64,000 nt of DNA. It comes from Phaeosaccion multiseriatum (taxonomy: Eukaryota; Ochrophyta, other classes). A program made the position numbers and the translations under genes. Each line of letters begins with the position of its first letter. Position 1 is the stretch's first letter. The notes beneath the pieces were generated by a model, which had not been told where the DNA came from, made no database searches, and was given only the letters and a program-made list of their open reading frames with translations. Shown piece by piece: positions 31,574 through 43,401 of this stretch. The stretch lies in assembly GCA_965112735.1 (NCBI GenBank), contig OZ218951.1, positions 5,518,001 through 5,582,000 on the forward strand, written 5' to 3'.

Positions 31574-34500
31574 ATGTCGGAGCAGCATCTGGAGGAAGAA
31601 GGATCACGCTCGGTCCAAGCAAGGAGCAGGAGGAGCAGCAGGAGGAGGAGGAGGAGAACAGAGTCGGCAACAAGCCTGCACGCGCTGCTTCTCATGCTCA
31701 CCGTACCTCTGTCTCGCACGCTACGCCTGGTGCGGGCCTGGCGACCGGCAGTGCGTTTTTCAGCCACCCCACCCCCACGAGGAGCAGCAGGAATCTTGGG
31801 CGAGGGGCATGCCAACTGGGTTTGCTGCTGGAGAGCGAGTAGTAGCGGGCCAGCAGCAGGCAGGGCTCTTACAGCCTTGGGTGCGGCGAGGCGGAAAAGT
31901 AGTAGTGACAGCAAGAGTGCAAGTACACTCACCGGTGGTACGCTCCGAAGAAGAAGGTCCTCGTCTCTCGTCGAAAGGAAAGAGGATGATGCAAATGCAA
32001 CAGTGGCAGCTATCACGAGGTGAGCATCTACATCCCTGCACCCTGCTCGTGGGCGTCGGTCACTCTGGTCTACACACGGTACAGTCGTTGCTGTGGCTTT
32101 TGTTTTGTCAATGATCGCATACAACCAAGAGCCATTGTCCTACGCCCCCACCCCTCCACCTCTTAAAGCCCTGCTACGCCTACCGCACCACTCCACCCCC
32201 CTCTTTGACAACATAACACCGCAGGAGAACAACACGCCGCGCCCTGACGAACGCCGAGCTCCTGGCTGCCCTGCCATTGGCCGAGCGAGCCTTGTGTGCC
32301 GCTCTGGAAGGGCAGGCCCGGAGGTTCCACCTCGGACTCGACATCAACACACAGAGCACAGGCTACGCCGTGCTGGGCGGGTGGGGTGGGTGGGAGGAGA
32401 GTAGAAGCGGGAGGGGGAGGGCTCTGCCGCCGCTCGTGGTGGAGTGGGGCACCGTGACAGGACCCAAAAAGTGCGATTTGCTGGACATGGGCGGCCTCAT
32501 CGCCGAGGAGCTGAGCAGGGTGAAGGAGCGCTGCAACCGAGGTGTGTGTGTTTGTGTGTGCGTGTGTGTGCGTGTGTGTGTGTGTGTTTGTGTGTATGTG
32601 GATGGATTTTCTCTTTCTTCTTTTTCCCTGATGGATGTGCAACCTTGTTTGTCTCCTCTTCCCCTGATTCCTTGCCTTGTCAAACTTCTCCACCCCCTCA
32701 GTCGCCGGCACCACTCTTGGACCCCGCGAGAATACAGTAGGGGAAGATGAAGAAGATCAAGGAGGGGGAGAGGCAGAGTGGGAAAGGCCGGAGTGGACAG
32801 TAGGCATCGAAGACTTCATGAGGGCGTTTCGGCCCGGCAAGTTTCAGACCAAAGCCCTCTTCCAACTCGCACAGGTAGGTGGCAAGGAGGTATGTGGGCA
32901 TCCGGTGCGGTTTCAGTTTCAGTTTCGTTTCAGCTTCAGTTCTCAGACGGAGTCGATCAATGATGCACAAGCCTTTCCCTCCCTCCCTCCCTCCCTCCCT
33001 CCCTCCCTTCCTCACTCCCTTCCTCCCTCACTCCCTTCCTCCCTCCCTCCTTCCCTCCCTCCCTCCCTCCCTCCCTCCCTCCCTCTCAGCTGAACGGCAT
33101 CGTCAACTACAGCTGCTTGGGCCTCTTCGGCAGCAAGCCCAACACTGTCCACCCTAACGCAGCCAGAGCCTTCTATAGCCTCAAGAAGACAGAGGTGAGA
33201 TCGCTTATGACCTTGCCCCGAGAGACGCGAACCACCAACATGCCAAGTAACATGTCCAGTCCGCTACTATTGGGCCATGGCGTCCCACCCCTCCCCCCCA
33301 GCCCACTCTCTCACTCACTCACAGCCCGTCAGCCATAGATAGCCCCTCTGCTCTCCTGCCTCTGCACATACACTGGTCGTCATGTCGTGATATTTGTCAA
33401 AGTCGCTCTGTGCATCCTCCACACCTCGCCAAGGGCCTGCCTTACGTAGCCTTACGTAGCCTTCTCCTCCCGTTGTTCCAAGGAGATGCCCCCCCCCACC
33501 CCTCTTGCATCCCTCTCATACTCCTCTTCCCTATTCCAACTACCCTCCGTCCCTCCGTCCCTCTCTCCCTCCCTCCTTCCCTCCATCTCTCCCTCCCTCA
33601 TTCCCTACCTCCTCCCTCCCTCCTCCCTCCCTCCTTCCCTCCCTCCTCCCTCCTCCTCCCCCCGCCTCGCCTCCTTAGACCCAAGACGTGAAGGAGAGAG
33701 TGTTTGCCTATGTGATCCGACAGCCTGACTTGGTGTGCCAGACGCACCCCTGGAAGCTGAAGCGAGGAGGGGGGGTGCACAGGGACAATTTTGACGTTAC
33801 GGATGCCTACCTCGTTGCCTTGCACTCTTGGCACAATACCGTCCTCACGGACCTCAGCCTCAACACTGCCCTACGGGACAGGTGAGTGAGTGAGAGTTTT
33901 GTGTGTGGGTAGGTGAATGAGTGAGTGAGTGAGTGAGAGTTTTGTGTGTGGGTGAATGAGTGAGAGAGTGATTGAGTGAGTGAGTGAGTGAGTGAGTTAA
34001 TGTGTCTGTGGTTGAATGGTTGAGTGAGTGAGTGAGTGAGTGAGTGAGTGTGTGTGTGAGTGAGTGTGTGTGTGGTGTGTATGTACTACACCTGCGGTGC
34101 GTCTATTACCATCGCCAGTCGCCTCAGTCGTATACCCGTGTCCCTCCTCACCCCTCCCGCCCCTCTTTGGGTCCCTTCCCACCTCTCTTTGGGTCCCCTC
34201 CCACCCCCACCACCCTCTATGACTCCGCCGGAATGGAATGGTCGGACGCCCCACACAGCTTCATCTCCTGCTATGAACAAGAAAACGCCCTCAAGCTGGC
34301 CGCGGCAGAGAGCCGCTTGCTCAAGAAGGCGGCCAAGGAGAGCAAAGGAGGCCACGCGGACCTCGGGGAGAAGGGTCAACAGAAACGACTCAAGGACGAG
34401 CAGAAACAGCAGCAGAAACTGCTCAAGAAGCACCGAGTAGAGGCGCGGGAGAGGACGGAAGCACTCTTTGAAGAGGCGCTGGAGTGCTGGGTCAAAGGAA

Positions 34501-34586
34501 GAATGGTGATTCAGGGCGGGAACGAGGAGGAGGAGGAGGAGGAGGAGGAGGAGACGACGGAGGACGAGGACGAGGAAGAGGAATGA
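31574..34586 (+). CDS. RuvC/RNase H-fold Holliday-junction-resolvase-like protein, probably organellar
   Basis: Six exons: 31574-32019, 32225-32541, 32702-32874, 33090-33194, 33679-33881, 34259-34586; about 523 residues, all junctions in phase. The core looks like the RuvC/MOC1/Cce1 superfamily: strand 1 with the first acidic residue in LGLDINTQSTGYAVLG, the acidic residue of VGIEDFMRAFRPGKFQTKAL, and the last in NFDVTDAYLVALHSWHNTVL. Such enzymes cut four-way DNA junctions, in plants within the chloroplast and in yeast within the mitochondrion. The first exon encodes a long Arg/Ser-rich region with a hydrophobic segment (LHALLLMLTVPLSRTLRL), plausible as a targeting sequence. The C-terminus is a Lys/Gln-rich helix and an acidic tail. 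Assignment of exact activity is inference; a related RNase H-like nuclease is possible. Confidence 0.75.
33882..34072 (+). repeat. (GTGA)n repeat beginning at a splice donor
   Basis: Resolvase-like gene intron 5 starts GGACAG|GTGAGTGAGTGAG and continues as GTGA tetranucleotides with GAGTTTTGTGTGTGGGT spacers. It mirrors the TGAG array at the donor of topoisomerase intron 17. Confidence 0.85.
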
Positions 34587-34754
34587 CAAGGGGAAGAGGA
34601 AGAAGAAGAAGACGAAGACGGACAAGAGGACAGGGGTGTACTGTGTTGAATTTCTAATTTCAAACACGGGTACTGTACAAGGGGCGCTGTGGCGGAGCAG
34701 GCTCATCACAGCGGCGCTGACCTTGAGAGGCGTTACAGTGATGACGATGGGAGA

Positions 34755-34895
34755 GCAGCCTTGATGGCAGCTGATGGCAGCCTTGATGGCAGCCTTGATG
34801 GCAGCTGATGGCAGCTGAGGGCAGCTGATGGCAGCTGATGGCAGCTGATGGCAGCTGATGGCAGCTGATGGCAGCTGATGGCAGCTGATGGTAGC
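34755..34895 (+). repeat. (GATGGCAGCT)n decamer array
   Basis: About a dozen GATGGCAGCT units, some spaced by TGATGGCAGCC, inside ankyrin copy 2. The unit is a variant of the GGATGGCAGT decamer found in many introns here. Confidence 0.9.
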
Positions 34896-35276
34896 ATCTG
34901 TGGAAGGGCACCCCGAAGTGTTGTGCGCAAGCTGCTCAGGGCTGGGGCAGAGGTGAATGCGATGAGTGGTGACGAGTATGGAGCGATACACTTGGCATCT
35001 CGGTTTGGCCATGCTCGTGTCGTGGAGGAACTCATCTCAGGAGGTGCCGATGTGGAGATGCTGACTGATCCTGGTCTTGGGGGCTTCATACCTTTGTATG
35101 AGGCTGCTCTGCACGGCCATGGGGCAGTGATCCGCGAGCTCTTGTCTGCGGTACCAGCACTTCCAAGTAAGAGGAATGTGCCTCTCCTCTCCTGCGAGGC
35201 CCTCGCTTGCTGCGGCAGAGCGCTGGAGATGCTCTCAGGAGGGGCCTCACATTGCAAAAGGCTTTGTCTATAACCC

Positions 35277-35338
35277 TTCGGATCTCCTGTCTCTAACCCT
35301 TCGGATCTCCTGTCTCTAACCCTTCGGATCTCCTTCGG
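35277..35338 (+). repeat. 23-bp element in triplicate
   Basis: Three adjacent copies of TAACCCTTCGGATCTCCTGT plus CTC, the third shortened. They separate the ankyrin body of copy 2 from its C-tail and contain stop codons. Confidence 0.9.
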
Positions 35339-35523
35339 GCTATACAACGGAGCCTCTATCCTCTGTCCACTGCCCTTTGGCGACGGACAGACGACAACAC
35401 TTTGCGCGTTGGACTTGATGCGGGGCCCTGACCTTCTCTTTGGCAAGGAAGGGAGGCTGAAGGTGTCGCAGAGAGAGGTTAGCCCTGAGATGCTGCAGGA
35501 GGTGGCGGAGGAGATGGCATGAC

Positions 35524-35635
35524 AGTGGGCAGTGGGTTCGTCAGGCTCTGTCAGGCTCTCTTCGGACTGGATGCGTACAAGAGACTGGTGGTGGCGTCTC
35601 TCTTCTCTTCAAGTGCTGCTGCGCAGGGAGACACG

Positions 35636-35676
<41 letters not shown>

Positions 35677-36593
35677 AGAGAGAGAGGGAGAAGAGAGGGT
35701 GCCGTGGCTACATACACAGCGAGCACACGCACAGAGAGAGAGGGGATTGTGTAACCGCTTCTCATTAATTTAACTTTTCGAACCCTTCTCGCCTCTCTGC
35801 CCTCCACCCTCCCCCCTCGGGAAGGCTCTATAATCTAATGAGCGTATACATCGGCAGGGGCGGAGTGTAAACAGCAGAATACTTCTCTACACAACAAAAA
35901 ACACTACACAACCGACCGGAAGCCCTCCTCCCTTTTAGCTTGACGCGCGCGCACGCACACGGAGACTTAAACTCAAACTCAAACTCAATCACACCCATGC
36001 CACACTCCAGCGTCCGAAAGACGCTACAATGCAATTCAGCATGGCACAGCGTGGGAGAGCGTCAAAGGGAGGGAGGTTGGAAGGTGGTTAGGGGGTTGGG
36101 GTGAGGGGAATGAGGGGAGGAAAGAGAAGAGGCCAATGACATTCATTGACATATCCTCCTCTGCTTCCCTCCCTCTTTCTCTCTCTCGCTCTTGCCGTCA
36201 GAGCTACGGAAAGCAACTTTAGGGGGAGGGAGGGCGGGAGGGAGGGAGGAAGGAAGGAAGGGGCAGCTCAACAATCCAACCGCTGCCAACACCTCACACC
36301 TCCACCAACCCACTCCACTCACCAGTCCACACGAGAGGGAGGGAGAGTAGATTACAGCTAGCACTGCACTACTTTTTCTCTCACTTGTCTCCTCTACCGC
36401 ACTTCAAGCCCCCAACGTCCCCCTCCCAACATGAATATATACACACCCAACTTGGATGAATGACTTGGTGGGCATCGGAGCCGGAGACGGGAGCGACGCC
36501 ATTCCCTCACGCACTCCCCCCCTCACCATTGCCTCACCACCACGGCTGCTCCTTGACCGTTCTCTCTCCGCTCTCCGAAGGGGCACAAGCTAC
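35524..36593. other. intergenic, no gene seen
   Basis: Between ankyrin copy 2 and the 3' end of the kinase gene. Contains a CA microsatellite at 35638-35680, a TTGAGT/ACTCAA triplet repeat at 35968-35990 and short GGGA/GGAA runs near 36220-36260. Open frames are short and featureless. Confidence 0.55.
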
Positions 36594-38168
36594 TTACTGA
36601 TGCTGCTGCCCCTGCTGCTGCTGCTGTACCACCAACTGCTGCTGCTGCTGTACCACCAACTGCTGCTCTGTGCCCCCTCCGTGTACCTCTCCTCCTTGCC
36701 ACTGCCCCGTCTGCCGCTTGCCCCCCCCCTGCCCACCCATGATGGGGGTCTGCATGCAAGAGAGAGCGAGAGAGGCCGGGGAAAGGCCCTCGTCAGCCCC
36801 CCTTGCCATGAGGGATGGAGCCAGGGGGGAGGGCATATTGTCGTCTGTGGCGTGTTCGGCATGACGGAGCGGAAGCCCATCTGTGTGGGTACCACACGTG
36901 CCTCCTCCTTCTCGTCCTGCTGCTGTTCCTCCTCCTTCTGCTGCTGCTCCCCCTCCTCCTCTTTCTCCTCCTGCTGCTGCGGCGGCGGCTGCTGGTGCTG
37001 TTGCTGCTGCTGGTGCTGCTGCTCCTTCTTCTCCTTTGCGTTGTGGCTCTTGTACAGGGGGCAGTGGCAAGGCAACGGCTGCTGTAGCACCAACTGCAGT
37101 AGCACCAACTGCAGTAGCACCACCTGCTGTAGCACCAACTTCCCCAGCTGCTGCCGGGACAGGAGTCGCCGCCGACTGTTGCTCGACCGGAGCCGCAACA
37201 TCGGCAGGAGCTACGCCTGGCGCCCCTTGTACTTGTGCTGCTTGTGCTTGTACAGGTATTGGTGATACAGCAGCAGGCAATGGTGACGCCGTCGCAGCCC
37301 CACTACCATCACCATCAACACCAGCAGTAGCAGCAGCAGCCCCCGCAGCCGCCGCAGCAGTTGGTGATACAAAGCTTTCAAACGGCGACTTTCCATCATC
37401 TCTCAAGACTTCGAGGATCTGCTGGAAGGAGGGTCTCCGCTCCGGCTCTTGGCTCCAGGAAGCGGTGATGAGGGAGCGGAAGTAGGCGGGGCACCAGTCG
37501 GGGATGGATGGACGAGCCGACGTGTTCAACACGGCAAGAGCGACTGGGGGAGGGGAGGCAGGAAGGAGAGGGAGGGACGGAGGGGGCGAGGAGGGAGGGA
37601 GGGGGGGAGGGAGGGAGAATGGAGGGAATGAAGTGCGTGAGGAGGGAAGGAAGGAGGGAAGGGAAGTGTCCACAAAAGCAATCACAAGATACAAAGAGGA
37701 GCGAAGAGCCCCGTGGATACAAAGAGGAGCTGTGGAAGGCCTTGTCGTATGCAACAACGCCATTCTCTCCCTCTGCCCCTCTTCCTCCCCTCTCCCCTCC
37801 TCTCCCTCCTCTCCCTCCCCCCCTCTCGCTCTCCCTCCCTCATTCCTCCACTCTCCCTCCTCCTCCTCCCGTCATCTCCCTCTCCCTCTCCTCTCTCCAT
37901 CCTCCCCCCCCCCCTCCCTCTTCCCCTCCCTCACCTTGTATCTGACTCATGCCCTCGTAGGGGCACTCTTTGGACAACATTTCCCAACATACGATGGCGA
38001 AACTGACATAAGCATATGGGCATGGGCATGACAAGCATATGGGCAAGAGCAAGCGCATTAGACAGGGATGGATAGAGGTAAATAAGGGGGATACATAAGG
38101 GTACATAAGGGTACGTAGGGGATGGAGGTGGTGTTCAACTAGGGTGGCCACACTTGTCCGGTCCGACA

Positions 38169-38230
<62 letters not shown>

Positions 38231-38732
38231 TCCCTCTCCCTCTCCTCTCTCCGCACATGCCTCTCTGGGCCACGCACTCTCGATACCACCCACACCCCCA
38301 CCCACCCACCCACCCACCTACCCACCCACACCCACCTGTACACGTCCGCTGGAGTAGAGTACTTCTGATTGGCCAACACCTCTGGTGCCATCCACTGCAC
38401 CGTGCCGCAGCTCCCTGTCATGGAGTTGGTGTAAGCCTTGAGCCTGGCCAGACCAAAGTCGCACAAGCGCACACCGAAACTGTCGTCCAAGAGAAGGTTG
38501 GCGCTCTTGAGGTCGCGATGAAGAATGGGTTGGGGCGAGTGCTGATGGAGATAGTTCATCCCGCACGCGGTTCCCTCAGCCACCTTTCGAATGACGGGCC
38601 AGCTCCAGCGGTCAGCAGGGGTGGGGTAGGTGGAGGTGGAGGAGGAGGTTGTGTGTTCGCTCCTCCCTTCACGCTCGTCACGAAGAGCCCCCCATAGAGA
38701 GCCGCGGCTCACAAGCTCCTGTGTCAGTGCGG

Positions 38733-38791
<59 letters not shown>

Positions 38792-41700
38792 GTTGTGTGT
38801 GTGTGAGTGTGTGTGCGAGTGCGTGCGTGCGTGTTTATGGGTGCGTGTGTGTGTGTGCGCGTGTGTGTGAGTGTGTGTGAATGTGTGTGTGTATGTGTGG
38901 TGGTGTGTATGTTTGGGTGGTGCGTGAAAGGAGGAGGGGAAGATCAGTTAGAGGCTTATGGGAGTATCAGTTCGATGTACACGGAGGGGAGGCGGTTCAA
39001 ATGCATAAACTTGTCTTGTCAATGCTTCATCTTCTCACCGTGACGATGGCCCTATTGGGTGGGCTTAGACACGCCCCCATAAACAGGCAAATATTGGGAT
39101 GCCTGAGGCCGGCAAGGATGCCCACTTCTGCCTTAAAGTCGCTGATGAGTGTGTCTGAGGCGTTACGCTGAGCTGCGGCCATGAGCACTTTGATCGCCAC
39201 CGGAGTGCCCCTCCAGGTGCCTTGGTACACCTATAGAAGAGAAGAGAAGAGAGGGAGATGGCAGTGGATGGGGGGGCAGTGCATTGGAGAGAGAGGGACG
39301 AGCGAGATGATGCTCTGACCGTGAGAAGGAGTTAGATGGATGGGAAGCTTCGGACAACAACAAGGAGGTACGACGGAGAGAGAGAGAGAGAGAGGGAGCG
39401 AGCGAGAATGAGAGGGACAGAGCGAGAAGAGAGAGAGAGGGAAAGAGAGGGAGAAAGAGGAAGAAGAGCACGAACATCCTTCCCTTGACTCTTCACCCCC
39501 CCCCCCCCGAGCGGCGCACGGTCACAACTGGCATATGTATGCCGTACGTACCTGCCCGAATCCGCCCCCTCCGATGAGCTCTCCCATGACGAGTTCGCTG
39601 TAGTCAATCTCAAAGAACTTCGGCGCCACCCCCCCGGGAGAAGACAGACCCTCCTCCTCCTTCCCGCCCGACCCCCCGGGGGTGCCTGGAGCAGCAGCAG
39701 TGGCCGCAGCAGAAGGAGTGGTCGCCTCCGGAGACCCAGCCCCCCTGGAAAACGCCCCCTGACCTGTGCTCGGGGCGGCATTGCTCCCTCCTGCTCCTCC
39801 TCCTCCTCCCCGCCCAGCAGCTTCATCAGATCCAGCATACTCCCCCCCCCCACCACCCGTCTTGCCCTCTTTGTTGCTCTCATCAGCGCCCCCCGCCGCC
39901 GCAGCCAGCAGCTTGCCCGGCTTGTAAAGAGGGGAGCTATTGCGGATGCCCGCGCCCCGCTCTTGCTCCTGCAGTTGGTTCTTCATATTCGCCAAACGGG
40001 GATCGATGGGCGGCGGTGGTGGCGGTGCCAGCGCCACCGGGGGTGGTGGTGGTGGTGGCGTTTTCGCGGAGTGTAAATTGCGCGTATTCCTAAGTCCTTC
40101 ATCAGCACCCAATACAGCAGTAGTAGCAGCGGTCGCGATGTCGGCGGTTTGAGTTTCAGTCGGGAGGCCCATGCCGATGGGGGCCGTCGGAGCCCGAGAG
40201 AGGCGGCCTGTATCCTCGTCATCCTCATCCCCCCATGCCCAGCGATCTGCACTGCTTTCCCCTTCTCCTCCTACCGCAGTTGGTAATACAGCGGCGGGAG
40301 GAGGAGCACCAGGAGCGCTGCCAGCCTGCTCCTGCGGCGTTAGAGACAGCTCGAGCTCCAGTGCTGCCTCGTCATTGACGTCCACAGTGTGAGAAACGCC
40401 GCTGTACTCGGGCGAGGGCAGCGAGGAGGGGGTCACATCCTCCATATTGTCCATATTGTCCATGCCTCCGTGTTGGTACGAGACTGTTCCGGCTCCCACG
40501 CGAAGGGGCTGCTGCTGCCGTTGCTGCTGCTGCTTTTGCTGTTGCTGCTGCTGCTGGTGATGTTGTTGCTGTTGCTGTTGCTGCTGCTGCTGCTGTTGCT
40601 GCTTCTGCTGCTGTGCGTGTTGGTGATTCGGGCGCCTCAGTTGGAGCGCGGATCGTGCTCTGAGCTGATTGGGCGAGGGATAGGGCAGGGGCATCGCTGG
40701 GGAGGGAGGACCGGGCCGCTGCCCCTGCCCTTGTATCACCAACTGCTGCTGCTGGAAGGGGTTGGCAGGAGCTTTGCGTGGGGGAGGAGCATGCACGGAA
40801 TGCTGCTGTTGCCCCTGTTGTTGCGGCGGCGGCGGCGTAGGCGGGGTGATAACATCCCCCTCCCCTCCTCCTCCTCCTGCTCCTCCTCCTCCTCCTCCTC
40901 CTCCACCACCGCCGCCGAACGAGTGCGCTCTGGAATGCATTCCTCGAGGCTCCTGCTCGCTCCTGCTGCTGGCCCTGCTTGTAGTGCTATCCAAAAGGAT
41001 GCTGTGGCTGTGGCTGCTCACTTCCCTCGCATCACGCAAGCCCCCCTCGATCCATCCTCCGGTCGGTGTATCACCAACTGCTGCTGGTGCTGCGTAACGG
41101 CGACTCCCCCCTATCGACAGTCCATCCGGAGAGGGAAACCCGCCATACCCCACCCGTCGGGGAGAGGGAAGATAGCCCCCCGAGGCTCCTCCGAACCTCG
41201 CTTGCCCCCCTGGGGACTCGGAAACCCTCCTCGATCTCCTCCGCTCCCCCCCGGGAGAAGGCAGAGGAAGGTGCAAGTAGTGGGGTGTATTATTGTGGCC
41301 GGCGTACGGGGTGTCAGGAGTGGTGACTCCCCCCGGTGTGGCACCCTCCCACGGGAGACCACTCCTGTCCACGGGCATTGCTGGTCTGCCTCTTCCTCCC
41401 CCCCCCCCTCCGTCGTCCAACCACTCGGCGGTGCCCAACAAAGGCTCCGGCCGGGCGCCCAAGGACTGGCCCGCCGGTCGTGGCAGGTACTCACTGCCTT
41501 GCCTCTGTACCACCAACTGCTGTGGATGCCCCTCGGAAGCGCTGTGCTGTAGCAAGGGGCGCCCCTCTTCCTGCCCGCCCCCGCCTCCAATTCGACCACT
41601 TGTACCGTCGAGACTCCCGTGCTGGCGCTCTGTGCCCCCCCCACCCTCTCCCCTCTCATCTCCCCCCCCCCTCCTCCTCCTCCTCCTCCCCCCCCCCCTC

Positions 41701-43021
41701 CTCCTCCTCCTCCCATGTCCTGGAACGACACATCCTCCCTGATGGGCTGTATTGGGGAAGCCCCCCCCGTGGCTGAGGGGATGGACGTCGCTTTCACCAG
41801 GCCTGTAGTCAATCCAAAATCTCCAGACGCGCTTAACCTATGCACGCTGCTCGCAGAGGGAGGGAGATATGAGGCATATGGGGAGAGAAGGACATGCTTA
41901 GAGAGCCAGGGGGGGGTGGGCAGCGTGTGGAGGCCGTGGCCGGGACGAAGGCTGATGCTCTGGAGTGTATGTACATCTGCAAACATAACGCTTCCGTATT
42001 TGTGTCGCTCTCTTCTGTCCGTCTCCCTCTCTCTCCCCTCTCTCCATCTTCTCCTCCTCCCTCCCTCCATCTCCCACCCTCTCCTCCCTCCCTCCGCCGC
42101 TCTCTCACCCCCCCCCCCCGCTCCCCCCTCTCCCTCTCACCTTCTCCGAAAGGCCCCAGTACTCCCCGGTGCGTGCGCTCCTAATCGGGAGGAGGACTTG
42201 CCCGCTCCTAAGAACCCCATTTCCATATCAACATCCTCGACTTTCGCCCCCCCAAGCTTGCCGCCCCTGCCGAGATAACCGTCCGCCTTCCACTTGATGT
42301 GGCCATGCCCGTCTCTGGCACCACACAGGCCACCGCCGCTGCCACAGTGGGCGGCCGACCACCGCCTGATGGACACCAGGACGCGGACGGCGACGACAAC
42401 CACAAGGCACAACACTACAGACACCATCACCACGTCGTCGCCGTACAACAGCGCCGAAGCGACAAGCCCCCCCCGACCGTTGCCGTGGGCGCGGGTGCTG
42501 TGCGGCGAAGAGCTGCTGTCTGCAAAGGGCGCCTTGGCTGCACTGCCCTTACCCATGGTGACGACGCCTTTGTGACTAACCTTGCTGCGTGCCTCAACGG
42601 CCGCCGCCACTGCTGCTGCCCCTGCCCCCGCCCCTGCCCTGCCCACCACCCGGGGGTGGGCATCTGGTCTACTTCTATTCTTCACTTGCCAGCCACTGCC
42701 ACCGCCATCAGCCGCGGAAGCACCCGTGCCCTTTTGCTGCAGCTGCTGCTGGCCCCGCTGACCCAGGGCTCGGGCCTGGACTTGAGCCTGAGTCTGACCC
42801 CGACCGTGCTGACTCGCCCGCCGCTGCCGCTGGTCAGGCCCACCAATGAGCACCCCATCGGGTGACACCCTCTTCTCCCCTCGTTGTTGAGGAGCAGCCA
42901 TAGCCTCATGGTGGTCGTGGGGGTTGTGATAATTGTGAGGGGGCCCGAGTGAAGGCGCGTCTCTTTCATCGCCCTTCCTCGCCTTCGCAGAGAGGGAGTG
43001 GTACCGCGACGCGGGCGTCAT
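36594..43021 (-). CDS. TKL/RAF-like protein kinase with predicted transmembrane segment
   Basis: Seven exons: 43021-42141, 41831-41606, 41519-39552, 39230-39039, 38718-38336, 38002-37935, 37543-36594; about 1555 residues, all phases agree. The N-terminal ~190 residues are low complexity, then a hydrophobic run ([20 protein letters not shown]) followed by RR looks like a membrane anchor. A long Gly/Gln/Pro-rich linker precedes the kinase domain: [19 protein letters not shown] (P-loop), VAIKVL (catalytic Lys), the TKL hallmark [59 protein letters not shown] and a C-lobe end [18 protein letters not shown]. All catalytic residues are present. The ~250-residue C-tail is Ala/Gln/Gly-rich. The 86-bp intron between exons 2 and 3 is my inference; a homopolymer indel could also explain the frame change. 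Substrates unknown. Confidence 0.85.
38170..38225. repeat. (TC)n microsatellite
   Basis: Dinucleotide CT run in kinase intron 5, AG-rich on the gene strand, with a (CCCA)n tract next to it (38286-38335) that begins at the donor GTGGGTGTGGG. Confidence 0.9.
38732..38905. repeat. (TG)n microsatellite
   Basis: TG/TGTGTGAG repeat in kinase intron 4. On the gene strand it is CA-rich and lies directly upstream of the acceptor ACTGACACAG at 38719. Confidence 0.9.
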
Positions 43022-43401
43022 TGGTTCCTCTTCTGAAGCCTTTTCTGCTGCTTCTCGTCCTGCAGTTGCGTCATCTCGACCAACCCAACCCAGTGCGGTA
43101 GCCCTATTATTTGTTTCCTTTCAGGGTGGGCTTGCTACATCGAGTACGGCCTTCTGAAACCATAAATGTCCCATGTTGGATGTTCATACATCGCCCAGAG
43201 TGAGGGCACGCCAGCAAGGTGCCTGTGAGCAGCTCAAAGCTGCTAGGGGGGCCGAAATTGAACGAAGTCAAGTGAGGAAAATCAGAACGCAATCCACTGC
43301 CATCCCATACAGAGGCATATCGATCGTTTGTGATCTTTGTGGGGATTGATTGGGGGGATCGGGGGAGCACGGACGGAAGGGCGGGAGGGAGGGTTGTCAC
43401 A
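43022..43401. promoter_or_regulatory. divergent promoter region, kinase (-) / METAP1 (+)
   Basis: 380 bp between opposing start codons. It carries a single ATCCACTGCCATCC decamer pair near 43290 and no long simple repeat. Transcription start sites cannot be placed from sequence alone. Confidence 0.4.

Larger units (their letters stand above)
34680..35523 (+). pseudogene. degenerate ankyrin-repeat gene, copy 2
   Basis: Close relative of the copy at 27650-29141. After a frameshifted LITAG..DLE-like beginning and an expanded GATGGCAGCT tandem repeat, a clean ankyrin stretch reads from about 34908: SVVRKLLRAGAEVNAMSGDE, EYGAIHLASRFGHARVVEEL, ISGGADVEML, YEAALHGHGAVIRELLSAVP, stopping at 35273. 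After a triplicated 23-bp element, the same C-tail as copy 1 resumes at about 35415 in another frame (RGPDLLFGKEGRLKVSQREV ... LQEVAEEMA, stop 35521-35523). Nucleotide similarity to copy 1 is very high in the tail and in the GAGCGATACACTTGGC region, so duplication was recent. Loss of function is inferred from the breaks. Confidence 0.7.

Noticed and set aside
31327-32124. 265-codon minus-strand frame
   Set aside because: Antisense to the first exon of the resolvase-like gene, with no family features; the plus frame continues in phase through conserved exons.
41520-41605. frameshift mutation inactivating the kinase
   Set aside because: An 86-bp GT-AG intron restores frame in phase and the downstream 656-codon exon is intact. 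An indel in the nearby C homopolymers remains possible.
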